64,000 nucleotides of DNA from Paraburkholderia sp. NMBU_R16 (GCF_013282575.1 NZ_JAAAYE010000007.1:62001-126000); one strand, 5' to 3'; positions 48,363 through 59,885 are shown, counted from the first letter of the stretch. The notes: generated by a model from the letters alone, not told the origin. Numbers and translations are program-made.

Positions 48363-49850
48363 TCATGCCTCCGGCGCTTGTTGCTGCCAGTCCGTCGCGC
48401 GCTGATACGCGTGAGCGATCTGCAACATACGGGCCTCGTTGAAGTAATTGCCGATGATCTGCAAGCCCACCGGGCGCTTTGCGCCCGCGCCGGCGCCGAA
48501 ACCGCAAGGCACGCTCATGCCGGGCAGGCCGGCCAGGCTCACCGAGAGCGTGTAGACATCCGCCAGATACATCTGCACGGGGTCGTCGCCTTTTGCGCCG
48601 ATATCCCATGCGACCGTTGGCGCGACAGGCCCCATGATGACATCGCAGTGGTGGAAGGCTTCCTGGAAATCCTGTGCGATGATGCGGCGAATCTTCTGTG
48701 CCTGCAGGTAGTAGGCATCGTAGTACCCGTGCGAGAGCACGTACGTCCCGACGAGAATACGGCGCTTGACCTCCGGGCCGAACCCTTCGGCGCGCGACTT
48801 CTTGTACATGTCGAGCAGGTCGCGGTACTGAGCCGCGCGGTGACCGTAGCGCACGCCGTCGAAACGCGACAGGTTCGACGATGCCTCGGCCGGCGCGATC
48901 ACGTAGTAGACCGGAATCGACAGCTCGGTCTTCGGCAGCGAAACCGGCACGAGCGTCGCGCCGAGCGCCTCGTACTCCTTGAGCGCGGCGTCGACGGCCT
49001 CGCGGACGTCATCGGCCAGACCGGCGCCGAAATACTCGTTCGGCAAGCCGATGCGCAGGCCGGCAAGCGGTTTGTCCGCGCTGCCCGAGGCATCCCAGGG
49101 CTTGTCGAGATAACGCCCGAAATCCTCGTCCTCTCTCGCAAGGCTCGTGGAATCGCGTTCATCGAAACCGGCCATCGCATTGAGCAGCAGCGCACAATCC
49201 GCGGCGCTCTGCGCCATGGGCCCACCCTGGTCCAGCGACGACGCGAACGCGATCATGCCGTAACGCGATACGCGGCCGTAGGTGGGCTTGATGCCCGTCA
49301 CGCCTGAAAACGACGCAGGTTGACGGATCGAGCCTCCCGTATCGGTGGCGGTCGCGGCGGGCGCGAGCCGGGCGGCGACGGCCGCGGCCGAGCCGCCCGA
49401 CGAGCCCCCCGGTACGGCTCGCGTATCCCATGGATTACGCACCGGCCCGAAGGCGGAGTTCTCGTTCGACGAGCCCATCGCGAACTCGTCCATGTTGGTC
49501 TTGCCGAGCGTCACCATGCCGGCTCGCGCGAGCCGCTCGACGACGGTCGCATCGAACGGGCTCTCGTAGCCGGCGAGCATTTTGGAGCCGGCCGTGGAGT
49601 GCCAGCCGCGCGTCACGAACACGTCCTTGTGGGCCACCGGCACCCCGGTGAGCGGGCCGGCGTCGCCCGCGGCGATACGGGCGTCGGCCGCGCGCGCGGC
49701 CTGGAGCGTACGCTCGGGCGCGACTTCGATGAAGGCGTTCAATTCGCGCGCGGATTCGATCCGCTCGAGAAAGAGCTGCGCGAGCTCGACGGCCGAGATC
49801 TGCCGCGTCGCGAGCGCGCGGGAGAGCTCGGTCAAACTGTTGGCGTGCAT
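48363..49850 (-). CDS. gatA: Asp-tRNA(Asn)/Glu-tRNA(Gln) amidotransferase subunit A
   Basis: 495 aa amidase releasing ammonia from glutamine. Catalytic Lys in VAHKDVF and the Ser-cis-Ser pair in [17 protein letters not shown] and [23 protein letters not shown] is typical. Follows gatC by 33 bp. Confidence 0.97.
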   Translation of the reverse strand: MHANSLTELSRALATRQISAVELAQLFLERIESARELNAFIEVAPERTLQAARAADARIAAGDAGPLTGVPVAHKDVFVTRGWHSTAGSKMLAGYESPFDATVVERLARAGMVTLGKTNMDEFAMGSSNENSAFGPVRNPWDTRAVPGGSSGGSAAAVAARLAPAATATDTGGSIRQPASFSGVTGIKPTYGRVSRYGMIAFASSLDQGGPMAQSAADCALLLNAMAGFDERDSTSLAREDEDFGRYLDKPWDASGSADKPLAGLRIGLPNEYFGAGLADDVREAVDAALKEYEALGATLVPVSLPKTELSIPVYYVIAPAEASSNLSRFDGVRYGHRAAQYRDLLDMYKKSRAEGFGPEVKRRILVGTYVLSHGYYDAYYLQAQKIRRIIAQDFQEAFHHCDVIMGPVAPTVAWDIGAKGDDPVQMYLADVYTLSVSLAGLPGMSVPCGFGAGAGAKRPVGLQIIGNYFNEARMLQIAHAYQRATDWQQQAPEA

Positions 49851-49883
49851 GTCTGGTTCGTTCCTGTCTTGAAGACGATTCGG

Positions 49884-50183
49884 TTACTCGATCACCTTCG
49901 GTACGAGGTAAAGGCCGTCCTGGACGGCCGGCGCGCACTGCTGGTTGGCTTCGCGTTCGACTGTTTCCGTGACGGCATCGTCCCGGAGCCGCAACGCGAC
50001 ATCCTCGATCTGCTCGATCGGATGCGCGAGCGGGGCGATGCCGGCCGTGTCGACCGCCTGCATCTGCTCGACGAGGCCGAAAAATTCGTTGAGCTGGGCG
50101 AGCGTCGGCTCGGCGTCCGCCTCGGGCAGCTCGAGCCGCGCGAGATGGGCGATGCGTTTCACATCGGTCAGGGTCAAGGCCAT
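49884..50183 (-). CDS. gatC: Asp-tRNA(Asn)/Glu-tRNA(Gln) amidotransferase subunit C
   Basis: 99 aa. [19 protein letters not shown] and the [25 protein letters not shown] block are GatC. ATG 50183 chosen over a GTG 9 nt earlier. First gene of gatCAB, divergent from mreB. Confidence 0.96.
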   Translation of the reverse strand: MALTLTDVKRIAHLARLELPEADAEPTLAQLNEFFGLVEQMQAVDTAGIAPLAHPIEQIEDVALRLRDDAVTETVEREANQQCAPAVQDGLYLVPKVIE

Positions 50184-51621
<1,438 letters not shown>

Positions 51622-51720
51622 TGAGCTTCGCGGGCGCAGCGCACACGCTATCGCCGGGTCTCCCGGTGCGCTGAAGCACTGCGCCGTCGCCCGCTCACGA
51701 TCACGCCCCCGGCGTCGACC

Positions 51721-52827
51721 ATGGAATACAGTCCGCCGCCTCTGTTCAAGCAAGGCCCGTCCGCGCTTGCGCGGCTCATTTTCTTCGTTGCACTCGCACT
51801 TGCGCTGCTGATCTCGGACGCGCGTTTCAAAACGCTCGAAATCGTGCGTGGCGTGCTCGACGTCGGACTCTACCCGCTGCAGCGCGCGGCACTGGTCCCG
51901 CGCGATCTCGCGCTCGGTGCCACGAGCTTTGCGGTGTCGACGGTTACGTTGCGCAGCGACAACCAGAAGCTCGCCGCGAAAAATCTTCAGCTGTCGGTCG
52001 AAGCCAATCTGAACGCCTCGCTGGCGGCGCAAAACGCTCACCTGCGGGCATTGCTCGATCTGAGCCACGAAATCGGCACCCAAACGACACCTGCGGAAAT
52101 CCAATACGACACGCGCGATCCGTTCACGCAAAAGGTCGTGATCGGCCGTGGTTCGCAGCAAGGCATCCAGAACGGCTCGCCCGTCGTCAGCGAAGACGGC
52201 ATGATCGGACAGGTCACGCGCGTGTTCCCGATGCAATCCGAGGTGACGCTGCTCACCGACAAGGATCAGGCCGTGCCCGTGCAGATCGTGCGCACGGGGC
52301 TGCGTGGCGTCGTCTATGGCACTCCCGCGGGCAACGCGCTGGAGCTGCGCTTCGTGCCGATCAGCGCCGATATCGTTGCCGGCGACGAACTCGTGACAAG
52401 CGGGCTCGATGGCGTCTATCCGCCCGGATTGCCCGTTGCGAAGGTAGCGCGCGTCGACAAACTGGCCGATACGGCGTTCGCGCGCGTGATTTGCGTGCCT
52501 GTCGCCAAAGTGCGCGGTGCGCGCGACGTCCTCGTTCTTCATTACCAGAGCAATCTGCCGCCACGTCCGGAGCCCCAGCCGGAGCCCGGCGCGAAAGACG
52601 GGAAGGGCAAGAAAGCCGGCAAGGCCACGGATAAAGGGCAAAAAGGCGAGAAAGCGGCAGACAAGGCAGCCGAGAAGGCCACGGAAAAAAGCCCCGGCTC
52701 GGAAAAGGGCGCAGCGAACAGCCTGCCGAAAGCGGGCGAGCAACCGACGGTTTCGCAGCCGCCCGCGGCGAAGCCAGCCGATCGCGCAACGACGCGAGCC
52801 GCGGTGCCGGCGGGAGCGCAGCGATGA
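51721..52827 (+). CDS. mreC: Rod shape-determining protein MreC
   Basis: 368 aa. One N-terminal membrane helix (about 16-34), a coiled coil (about 75-105) and the periplasmic MreC beta domain (about 115-275, GSQQGIQNGSPVVSEDGMIGQV). The last 85 residues are a Lys/Ala/Pro-rich low-complexity tail (KDGKGKKAGKATDKG), unstructured and likely to be variable. Confidence 0.95.
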   Translation: MEYSPPPLFKQGPSALARLIFFVALALALLISDARFKTLEIVRGVLDVGLYPLQRAALVPRDLALGATSFAVSTVTLRSDNQKLAAKNLQLSVEANLNASLAAQNAHLRALLDLSHEIGTQTTPAEIQYDTRDPFTQKVVIGRGSQQGIQNGSPVVSEDGMIGQVTRVFPMQSEVTLLTDKDQAVPVQIVRTGLRGVVYGTPAGNALELRFVPISADIVAGDELVTSGLDGVYPPGLPVAKVARVDKLADTAFARVICVPVAKVRGARDVLVLHYQSNLPPRPEPQPEPGAKDGKGKKAGKATDKGQKGEKAADKAAEKATEKSPGSEKGAANSLPKAGEQPTVSQPPAAKPADRATTRAAVPAGAQR

Positions 52828-53336
52828 ACCGTCCGCAATACATCCTGCTGCCGGTCAATCCGTACTTCATCGCGTTCAGTCTCGCCGCCGCGTTCTTGCT
52901 GAATCTGATGCCGTGGGGCCATCTCATCGGCGTGCCGGACTTCGTCGCGCTCGTCGTCCTGTTCTGGAACGTGCATCAGCCGCGCAAGGTCGGCATGGGC
53001 ATCGCGTTTTTTCTCGGCTTGCTGATGGATGTACACGATGCAAGCCTGCTCGGCGAGCACGCCCTCGCTTACACGTTGCTTTCCTACGGGGCGATCACGA
53101 TCCACCGGCGCGTACTGTGGATGCCGCGCGGCCTGCAGGTGTTCGCCGTGGCGCCGCTGCTCGTCATCGCCCAACTCGTGCCGTTCATTACACGGCTCTT
53201 GATGGGCGCAGCATTCCCGGGCTGGGGCTATCTCGTGCACGGCTTCGTGGAAGCGGCGCTCTGGCCGCTTGCCTGCACGCTGCTGTTGATGCCGCAACGC
53301 CGTCCGGCCGATCCCGACGACACGCGGCCCATCTGA
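52824..53336 (+). CDS. mreD: Rod shape-determining protein MreD
   Basis: 170 aa integral membrane protein, five or six helices, with VALVVLFWNVHQPRKVG and GLLMDVHDASLLGEHALAYT, typical MreD. ATG overlaps the mreC stop by 4 bp. Confidence 0.94.
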   Translation: MNRPQYILLPVNPYFIAFSLAAAFLLNLMPWGHLIGVPDFVALVVLFWNVHQPRKVGMGIAFFLGLLMDVHDASLLGEHALAYTLLSYGAITIHRRVLWMPRGLQVFAVAPLLVIAQLVPFITRLLMGAAFPGWGYLVHGFVEAALWPLACTLLLMPQRRPADPDDTRPI

Positions 53337-53355
53337 GCATGCCGAGCTCGCGCGC

Positions 53356-55611
53356 ATGACCGAATTCAAGAACACCCAGCAGCAGCTCTCGCGGTTTCGC
53401 GTGCGCGTCGCCGCCGCGGGCCTGTTCGTGCTCGTGTGCTTCGGGCTGCTCGTCTTCCGTTTTCTGTTTCTGCAGGTCTGGCATTACAGCAAGTACTCGC
53501 TGCAGGCCGACGAAAACCGCATCTCGGTGGCGCCGATCGTGCCGAATCGCGGCGTCATCACCGATCGCAACGGCGTCGTACTCGCGCGCAACTACTCGGC
53601 TTATACGCTCGAAATCACGCCCTCGAAGCTCGACGATTCGCTCGAAAACGTCATCGACAAACTCGCCACCGTCGTCAACATCGACGCGGTCGATCGGCGC
53701 CGCTTCAAAAAGCTTCTCGAGGATTCGAAGAACTTCGAGAGCCTGCCGATCCGCACCCGCCTCACCGATGAGGAAGTCGCGCGCTTCACGGCTCAGCGCT
53801 TTCGTTTTCCCGGTGTCGATGTCCGCGCGCGGCTGTTCCGTCAATATCCGCTGGGCATGACGGCGGCACACGTAATCGGCTATATCGGGCGGATCTCGCA
53901 GCGCGATCAGGAGCGCATCGACGCGGCCAGCGAGCAAAACGACAGCGATCCGGATCATTACGATCCGCGGCTCGACGCGAACAATTACAAGGGCACCGAC
54001 TACATCGGCAAGATCGGCGTCGAGCAAAGCTACGAGACGGAGCTGCATGGGCTGACGGGTTTCGAGGAAGTGGAAGTCACGGCCGGCGGCCGCCCGGTGC
54101 GCACGCTGTCGCGCACGCAGGCGACGCCGGGCAACAATCTCGTGCTGTCGCTCGACATCGGGCTGCAGCAAGTGGCCGAGCAGGCGTTCGCGGGAAGGCG
54201 CGGGGCGCTCGTGGCCATCGAGCCCGCGACGGGTGACGTGCTCGCGTTCGTGTCAGCGCCGAGTTTCGACCCCAACGCGTTCGTGGACGGCATCGATCAG
54301 CCGACCTGGGATGCGCTGAACAACTCGCCGGACCATCCGCTTTTGAATCGGCCGCTTCACAGTGCCTATCCGCCGGGCTCGACTTACAAGCCGTTCATGG
54401 CGCTGGCCGCGCTTGCGCTGAAAAAGCGGACGCCGGAATGGGGATTCCACGATCCGGGCTTTTATACGTTCGCGGGCCACACGTTCCGCAATGACGTGCC
54501 CCAGGGGCAGGGCTGGATCGACATGAACCGCGCGATCATGGTGTCGAACGACACCTACTTCTACATGCTCGCGCACGATCTCGGCGTCAATGCGATCGCC
54601 AATTTCATGAAGCCCTGGGGTTTCGGGCAGATCACGGGCATCGATATCGCGGGCGAGGCGCGCGGCATTCTGCCTTCGACCGACTGGAAGAAAAAGGCAT
54701 ATCGCAAGCCCGAACAGCAGCGCTGGTACGAAGGCGAAACGATCAGCCTCGGGATCGGCCAGGGTTATAACTCGTTCACGATGCTGCAGCTCGCGCACGC
54801 CACGGCGACGCTCGCCAATGACGGCGTCATCATGCGGCCGCACCTCGTCAAGGAAATCGAGAACCCGATCACGCATCAGATGCGCCTCACGGTGCCGCAC
54901 GAAAGCGGACGCATCACCACCGTCACGCAATCCGATCTCGATCTCGTGAAACGGGCGATGGTTGCCGTCACGAGCAATCCGTCCGGCACCGCCTATCAGG
55001 TTTTTCGCAATGCGCCCTATCTCGTCGGCGGCAAGACGGGGACGGCGCAGGTGTTTTCGTTGCAGGGCCAGAAATATCATGGCGGCGCGCTGGCCGAGCA
55101 TTTGCGCGACCATTCGCTTTTCATCGCGTTTGCGCCGGCCGACCATCCTCAAATCGCCGTTGCGCTCATCGTCGAAAACGGCGGCTGGGGGGCGAGCGTG
55201 GCTGCGCCGATCGTGCACAGCGTGCTCGACTACTACCTGCTTCAGCGCAACAAGCCCGGTGTGCTGCAAGCCGCCGTCGCGACCGCGGCCTCGGCCACGC
55301 AGGCGCCGTCGGAGCCGGCAATCGGGCAAGCCACCGCTGCGCAGCCGGCCAGCGCCGTCACGCCGGTGACGGTCGCACCCGGCTTCAAGCCGCTGCCGCT
55401 GCCCGACGTTCCGGCCTCGGCGGCCGCGGCGCCGGCACCGTCGGCGGCCGCTTCACAGCCCGCACCGCAGCCCGCGCCGCAGCCCGCGCCGACACCGCCC
55501 AAGCGTCACACCGGATCCGACGAGGCCATGGCGCCGGCGCGCGACAATCGCGCGGTGCGGACATCGGGCACGGCGAGCGCGATGCCGGCTTCGGCCGGTG
55601 CCGACGACTAA
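53356..55611 (+). CDS. mrdA: Penicillin-binding protein 2
   Basis: 751 aa class B PBP, transpeptidase of the elongasome. N-terminal membrane helix (20-40), dimerisation/pedestal domain, then transpeptidase motifs SxxK at Ser342 (PPGSTYKPF), SxN in MVSNDTYFY and KTG at Lys560 (GGKTGTAQVF). The last ~120 residues after the catalytic domain are Ala/Pro-rich (APQPAPQPAPTPPK), longer than in E. coli PBP2 (633 aa). Confidence 0.97.
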   Translation: MTEFKNTQQQLSRFRVRVAAAGLFVLVCFGLLVFRFLFLQVWHYSKYSLQADENRISVAPIVPNRGVITDRNGVVLARNYSAYTLEITPSKLDDSLENVIDKLATVVNIDAVDRRRFKKLLEDSKNFESLPIRTRLTDEEVARFTAQRFRFPGVDVRARLFRQYPLGMTAAHVIGYIGRISQRDQERIDAASEQNDSDPDHYDPRLDANNYKGTDYIGKIGVEQSYETELHGLTGFEEVEVTAGGRPVRTLSRTQATPGNNLVLSLDIGLQQVAEQAFAGRRGALVAIEPATGDVLAFVSAPSFDPNAFVDGIDQPTWDALNNSPDHPLLNRPLHSAYPPGSTYKPFMALAALALKKRTPEWGFHDPGFYTFAGHTFRNDVPQGQGWIDMNRAIMVSNDTYFYMLAHDLGVNAIANFMKPWGFGQITGIDIAGEARGILPSTDWKKKAYRKPEQQRWYEGETISLGIGQGYNSFTMLQLAHATATLANDGVIMRPHLVKEIENPITHQMRLTVPHESGRITTVTQSDLDLVKRAMVAVTSNPSGTAYQVFRNAPYLVGGKTGTAQVFSLQGQKYHGGALAEHLRDHSLFIAFAPADHPQIAVALIVENGGWGASVAAPIVHSVLDYYLLQRNKPGVLQAAVATAASATQAPSEPAIGQATAAQPASAVTPVTVAPGFKPLPLPDVPASAAAAPAPSAAASQPAPQPAPQPAPTPPKRHTGSDEAMAPARDNRAVRTSGTASAMPASAGADD

Positions 55612-55622
55612 CGGAGGGCCAC

Positions 55623-56771
55623 TTGAACTTCGATAAACGGATCTGGCTCGAACGGCTCAAGAGCATGTTCATCGGCTTCGACCGCCCACTCGCGCTGACT
55701 GTCTTTCTGCTGCTTTGCGTCGGTATCGTCACGCTATACAGCGCGAGCCTCGACGTTCCCGGGCGCGTGGAAGATCAAATGCGCAACATCGTGCTCACGT
55801 TCTTGCTGATGTGGGTGCTCGCCACCGTGCCGCCGACCACCCTCATGCGCTTCGCCGTGCCGCTCTACACGTTCGGTATCGCGCTGCTCGTGGGCGTAGC
55901 GGCCTTCGGCATCACGAAAAAGGGCGCCAAACGATGGATCAACGTCGGTGTCGTCATTCAACCGTCCGAGATCCTCAAAATCGCGACGCCGCTGATGCTG
56001 GCCTGGTACTACCAAAAACGCGAAGCCGGCCTGCGCTGGTACGACTTCATCGTAGGTTTCGCCTTGTTGCTGCTGCCGGTCGGCCTGATCGCCAAGCAGC
56101 CCGATCTCGGCACGGCGATGCTCGTGTTCGCGGCCGGCTTCTTCGTCATTTACTTTGCGGGGCTCTCGTTCAAATTGATCGCGCCCGTGTTGATCGCGGT
56201 GGTCATCGGCGCCAGCTCGGTCGCCGTTTTTCAGGATCGGATCTGTCAGCCCGAAGTGCAATGGCCGCTCATGCACGATTACCAGAAGCACCGCATCTGC
56301 ACGCTGCTCGATCCGACGTCCGACCCGCTCGGCAAGGGCTTCCATACGATCCAGGCGGTCATCGCGATCGGTTCGGGCGGACCGCTCGGCAAGGGCTGGC
56401 TAAAAGGCACGCAGGCCCACCTCGACTTCATCCCCGAAAAACATACGGACTTCATCTTCGCCGTTTTTTCCGAGGAGTTCGGGCTCATCGGCGAAGTGGT
56501 GCTGCTATTGCTCTATACGGCGTTGATCGCGCGCGGTTTGTTCATCGCTGCCAATGGCGCCACATTGTTCGGGCGATTGCTGGCCGGTTCGCTGACGATG
56601 GCGTTTTTCACCTACGCGTTCGTCAATATCGGCATGGTGAGCGGGGTCCTGCCCGTCGTGGGCGTGCCCTTGCCGTTCATGAGCTACGGCGGTACCGCGC
56701 TGACGACGCTCGGCATCGCCGTGGGCCTCATCATGAGCGTCGGGCGGCATAAACGGCTGATGAAAAGCTGA
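55623..56771 (+). CDS. rodA: Rod shape peptidoglycan polymerase RodA
   Basis: 382 aa SEDS glycosyltransferase, about 10 membrane helices. TLYSAS near the first helix, KKGAKRWINVGVVIQPSEILKI, and PLPFMSYGGTALTTLGIAVGL are SEDS signatures. Initiates at TTG 55623 with GGAGGG 5 nt upstream; the next ATG would delete conserved sequence. Last gene of the rod operon. Confidence 0.96.
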   Translation: MNFDKRIWLERLKSMFIGFDRPLALTVFLLLCVGIVTLYSASLDVPGRVEDQMRNIVLTFLLMWVLATVPPTTLMRFAVPLYTFGIALLVGVAAFGITKKGAKRWINVGVVIQPSEILKIATPLMLAWYYQKREAGLRWYDFIVGFALLLLPVGLIAKQPDLGTAMLVFAAGFFVIYFAGLSFKLIAPVLIAVVIGASSVAVFQDRICQPEVQWPLMHDYQKHRICTLLDPTSDPLGKGFHTIQAVIAIGSGGPLGKGWLKGTQAHLDFIPEKHTDFIFAVFSEEFGLIGEVVLLLLYTALIARGLFIAANGATLFGRLLAGSLTMAFFTYAFVNIGMVSGVLPVVGVPLPFMSYGGTALTTLGIAVGLIMSVGRHKRLMKS

Positions 56772-56786
56772 ACCGCCGGGCAGCGT

Positions 56787-57521
56787 TCAGTTCGATTTGG
56801 GCGGGCTCTTCGCCTCGCGTTGCAACTCGAGGCTCAGCTCCCTGAACTTGAGCCGCGCCGCAGGATCGCCCTGTGCGGCGGCCGCCGCGTAATAGGCACG
56901 GGCGATATTGAGATTGCGCGTCACACCGTCCCCGCCTCGTTCGTAAAACGAACCCGCGACATATTGCGCCGTGGCGTCGCCGCCCTCCGCGGCCTTTTTG
57001 TACCAATAGAACGCTTGCTGGTTATCGCGCGGGGTGCCACGCCCGTCGAGGAACTGATTGGCCAGCGACAGCTGCGCTTGCACGTGGCCTTGCCGCGCGG
57101 CTTTGAGGAACCACCGGTGTGCTTCGGCGGGATCCCGCGCGACGAACTCGCCATCGTCGTACATCCTGCCGTAGACGTACTGCGCATGCGACATGTTCGC
57201 GTCGGCGGCTTTGCGCAACCACTTGCGCCCTTCGTCGACATTCGCCGGCCCCCCTTCGCCGTTGAGCAGCATCATCGCGTAGTCGAACTGGGCCAGCCGG
57301 CTGCCATGCTCGGCCGCGTGGCGAAAACCTTTGAGCGCGGCCTCGAGAGCGCCGGCGTTATAGTCTGCGATCGCGCTTTGCGTCTCGGCATCGGCCGCGG
57401 CCTGGGGTACGCCGGCTAACGGCGAGGCACCCTGGGCGAGCGCGAATTCGCCGGGACCTGCCGCAGCGAGACCCACCGCGAGCATCGCCAACGCTTTGAG
57501 AGGATTCGTGAATGGGCTCAT
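56787..57521 (-). CDS. Secreted Sel1-repeat protein
   Basis: 244 aa. Signal peptide (1-30, ending ALA-Q). Four or five Sel1/TPR-like repeats between 50 and 225, for example AQYVYGRMYDDGEFVARDPAEAHRWFLKAA and AFYWYKKAAEGGDATAQYVAG. Such proteins act as periplasmic scaffolds. It converges with rodA, only 15 bp apart. Confidence 0.88.
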   Translation of the reverse strand: MSPFTNPLKALAMLAVGLAAAGPGEFALAQGASPLAGVPQAAADAETQSAIADYNAGALEAALKGFRHAAEHGSRLAQFDYAMMLLNGEGGPANVDEGRKWLRKAADANMSHAQYVYGRMYDDGEFVARDPAEAHRWFLKAARQGHVQAQLSLANQFLDGRGTPRDNQQAFYWYKKAAEGGDATAQYVAGSFYERGGDGVTRNLNIARAYYAAAAAQGDPAARLKFRELSLELQREAKSPPKSN

Positions 57522-57617
57522 CGTGCGCCTCCTCGCGCCAACCGGCTCTCACGATCATACCGTGACAATCGAGCCAGGGCTGTTCACGCCGATGACAGGG
57601 CCGCCGAATGGGGCCTT

Positions 57618-58067
57618 TCAAGCGTCGCGTGCGAAATCGGCCCAGCAGTTCGGCGTTTCGAAGAGCCGCACGCGCGCGAGCCGCAAATTGACGCCATAGT
57701 GCGCGTCATAGACCGCGGCCAGAGTCTCGAAGGCGATCGCCGCGAGATTCTCGACGGTCGGTATCCGATCGAGTACGACGGTCTTATGCCCGGGCATCGA
57801 TTCAAGAAACGTCCGCACCGGCGTATCCCCGGCATAGACGAGAAACGCGTGATCCCAGCGATTGACGAGATGCTCCATCGCCAGCGATTTCACATCGGCG
57901 AAATCCATCACCATGCCGCGATCCGGCGCGCCTTCCGTGTCCACGATATCGCCTTGCAGCGTAATCTCCAGCACGTAGCGGTGCCCGTGCAGGTTGCGGC
58001 ATTGGCTGCGGTGGTCGGGAATGCGGTGCCCCGCATCGAACTCAAGTTTTCGGGTAATCGTCAGCAC
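57618..58067 (-). CDS. queD: 6-carboxy-5,6,7,8-tetrahydropterin synthase QueD
   Basis: 149 aa. Second step of queuosine precursor synthesis. FDAGHRI and CRNLHGHRYVLEI hold the zinc histidines and the catalytic Cys; WDHAFLVY and PTVENLAA are conserved. Starts with GTG 58067, 7 bp after the queE stop. Confidence 0.95.
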   Translation of the reverse strand: MLTITRKLEFDAGHRIPDHRSQCRNLHGHRYVLEITLQGDIVDTEGAPDRGMVMDFADVKSLAMEHLVNRWDHAFLVYAGDTPVRTFLESMPGHKTVVLDRIPTVENLAAIAFETLAAVYDAHYGVNLRLARVRLFETPNCWADFARDA

Positions 58068-58074
58068 GAGAGGC

Positions 58075-58707
58075 TCAAGGAATATTCAAATACTTATGGG
58101 TTTGCATCGACAACCGCCACAACGGATGCCGCTTGCACCAGTCGATCGCAAGCCGCGTATTGAGTTCGCGCGCCGGCCCGTCCATCGGCTGCACGAGGAA
58201 ATGCTCGAAATCCAGCAAAGCGTACTCCGCGAGGCGCTGATTGTCCTGAGGAATCACGACCTTCAACTCATTGCCTTTCGTCACGACGAGCGGTGCGTCC
58301 GCTTTGGGGCTCACGCACACCCAATCGATCGATTCGAGCACGGGCAGCGTTCCGTTCGTTTCGATGGCAACCTCGAAGTCCGCCGCGTGCAGCGCATCCA
58401 CGAACGCCGCATCGATCTGCAGCATCGGTTCGCCGCCCGTGCAGACGACAAAGCGGTGCGCCTCGCCGTGCGGCCACAGCGATGCGATCTTCTCGACGAG
58501 GGCAGCCGCGTCCCGATATTTGCCGCCATTTTCGCCGTCGGTACCGACAAAATCCGTATCGCAAAAACGGCAGACGGCTTGTGCGCGATGTTCTTCCCGA
58601 CCCGACCATAGGTTGCAGCCGGCGAATCGGCAAAACACGGCAGGCCGGCCGGCGTTCGCGCCTTCGCCCTGCAGCGTGTAAAAAATTTCCTTGACCGCGT
58701 ACGTCAT
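58075..58707 (-). CDS. queE: 7-carboxy-7-deazaguanine synthase QueE
   Basis: 210 aa radical SAM enzyme. KEIFYTLQGEG(A)NAGRP and the iron-sulfur cysteines in FCRFAGCNLW...CRFCDTDF, the extended spacing typical of QueE; CTGGEPMLQ is the SAM-binding GGE. Second-to-last of queC-queE-queD. Confidence 0.95.
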   Translation of the reverse strand: MTYAVKEIFYTLQGEGANAGRPAVFCRFAGCNLWSGREEHRAQAVCRFCDTDFVGTDGENGGKYRDAAALVEKIASLWPHGEAHRFVVCTGGEPMLQIDAAFVDALHAADFEVAIETNGTLPVLESIDWVCVSPKADAPLVVTKGNELKVVIPQDNQRLAEYALLDFEHFLVQPMDGPARELNTRLAIDWCKRHPLWRLSMQTHKYLNIP

Positions 58708-58788
58708 GATTTCTTTCTGTCCATCTCGATGGCCCGGGCGGCGAATGAACGAGCGCCCGTACCGATATCGTCGAGCCGCGCCGCGTCG

Positions 58789-59523
58789 CTACGCCGGCGG
58801 CTGCGTCACTTTTTCGCCCGCGCGAAACGCCTCGTACCCGCGCTTTCGCAGGCGGCATGCCGGACATTCGCCGCAGCCGAAACCCCAATCGTGCAACTCG
58901 GAGCGCTCGCCGACGTAGCAGGTGTGGGTCTCCACGCGGATCAACTCGACGAGCGCGCGGCCACCGAGCGATTCGGCGAGCCGCCATGTATCGGCCTTGT
59001 CGAGCCACATGAGCGGCATCTCCAGCACGAACCGGCTCGCCATGCCGAGATTGAGCGTGACTTGCAGCGCCTTCATCGTATCGTCGCGGCAATCGGGGTA
59101 GCCCGAAAAATCGGTTTCGCACATACCGCCGACGAGCACTCGCAGCCCGCGCCGGTAAGCGATCGCCGCCGCAATCGTCATGAACATCAGATTGCGTCCG
59201 GGCACGAACGTGTTCGGCAGTCCGTTCGCCGCCGCCTCGATCTCGATTTCGCGCGTCATGGCCGTATCGCTGATCGCGCCGAGCACCGACAAATCGACCG
59301 TATGGTCTTCGCCCAGACGTGCGGCCCACGCAGGAAATTCGCGGCAAAGCTGCTCGCGTACACCCTCGCGACATTCGAGCTCGACGCGATGGCGCTGGCC
59401 GTAATCGAAGCCGATCGTTTCCACGGTGTCATAGCGATCGAGGGCCCACGCGAGACACGTGGCCGAATCCTGCCCGCCCGAAAACAACACGAGCGCGCCG
59501 TTCTTAGCGTCTGTCTGCACCAC
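58789..59523 (-). CDS. queC: 7-cyano-7-deazaguanine synthase QueC
   Basis: 244 aa ATP-dependent enzyme. PP-loop [22 protein letters not shown], and the zinc cysteines in [28 protein letters not shown] 59523 preferred: GGAG lies 9 nt upstream; a GTG at 59574 lacks an RBS. Confidence 0.94.
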   Translation of the reverse strand: MVQTDAKNGALVLFSGGQDSATCLAWALDRYDTVETIGFDYGQRHRVELECREGVREQLCREFPAWAARLGEDHTVDLSVLGAISDTAMTREIEIEAAANGLPNTFVPGRNLMFMTIAAAIAYRRGLRVLVGGMCETDFSGYPDCRDDTMKALQVTLNLGMASRFVLEMPLMWLDKADTWRLAESLGGRALVELIRVETHTCYVGERSELHDWGFGCGECPACRLRKRGYEAFRAGEKVTQPPA

Positions 59524-59649
59524 CGTTAGAAACTCCGTGAACCAGAATGGGCGCGAACGCTCGCGCAGCGCCACCCGTGCAGTATATGCCTCGGCTTTTG
59601 GGGACAGGCGCCGTGGCGCTTATACGCAGTACCCGCCCAGACGCATACG

Positions 59650-59691
59650 GATGCCGATGCCGATGCCGATGCCGATGCCGATGCCGATGCC
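59650..59691. repeat. Hexanucleotide tandem repeat (GATGCC)7
   Basis: Seven perfect GATGCC units at 59650-59691, then a degenerate GAGCC and one more GATGCC (59697-59702). Intergenic, between queC and the tRNA-Phe terminator. A candidate variable-number repeat. Confidence 0.95.
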
Positions 59692-59706
59692 GAGCCGATG
59701 CCATGA

Positions 59707-59740
59707 GAAAAACCCCAAGGACCTTTCGGTTCTTGGGGTT
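59707..59740 (-). terminator. Rho-independent terminator of tRNA-Phe
   Basis: On the minus strand AACCCCAAG...CTTGGGGTT followed by TTTT: arms at plus 59711-59721 and 59730-59740. It lies directly downstream of the tRNA 3' end. Confidence 0.85.
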
Positions 59741-59749
59741 CGATACTGC

Positions 59750-59825
59750 TGGTGGCCTGGGGCGGAATCGAACCACCGACACGCGGATTTTCAATCCGCT
59801 GCTCTACCAACTGAGCTACCGGGCC
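59750..59825 (-). tRNA. tRNA-Phe (anticodon GAA)
   Basis: The minus strand folds as a 76-nt tRNA with encoded CCA: acceptor GGCCCGG/CCAGGCC, D-arm GCTCAGTTGGTAGAGC, anticodon arm GCGGA-TTGAAAA-TCCGC (anticodon GAA), T-arm GGTTCGATTCC. The acceptor stem has one C5-A68 mismatch as written. Confidence 0.97.
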
Positions 59826-59885
59826 ACGAAGAAGCGAGAGTATATCAAGGACCTAGGGCGTGCTCAAGTGCTTTTGGAGCACCCC

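Noticed and set aside
59504-59810. His/Arg-repeat open frames on the minus strand over the GATGCC repeat
   Set aside because: They are translations of the microsatellite, terminator and tRNA-Phe gene.
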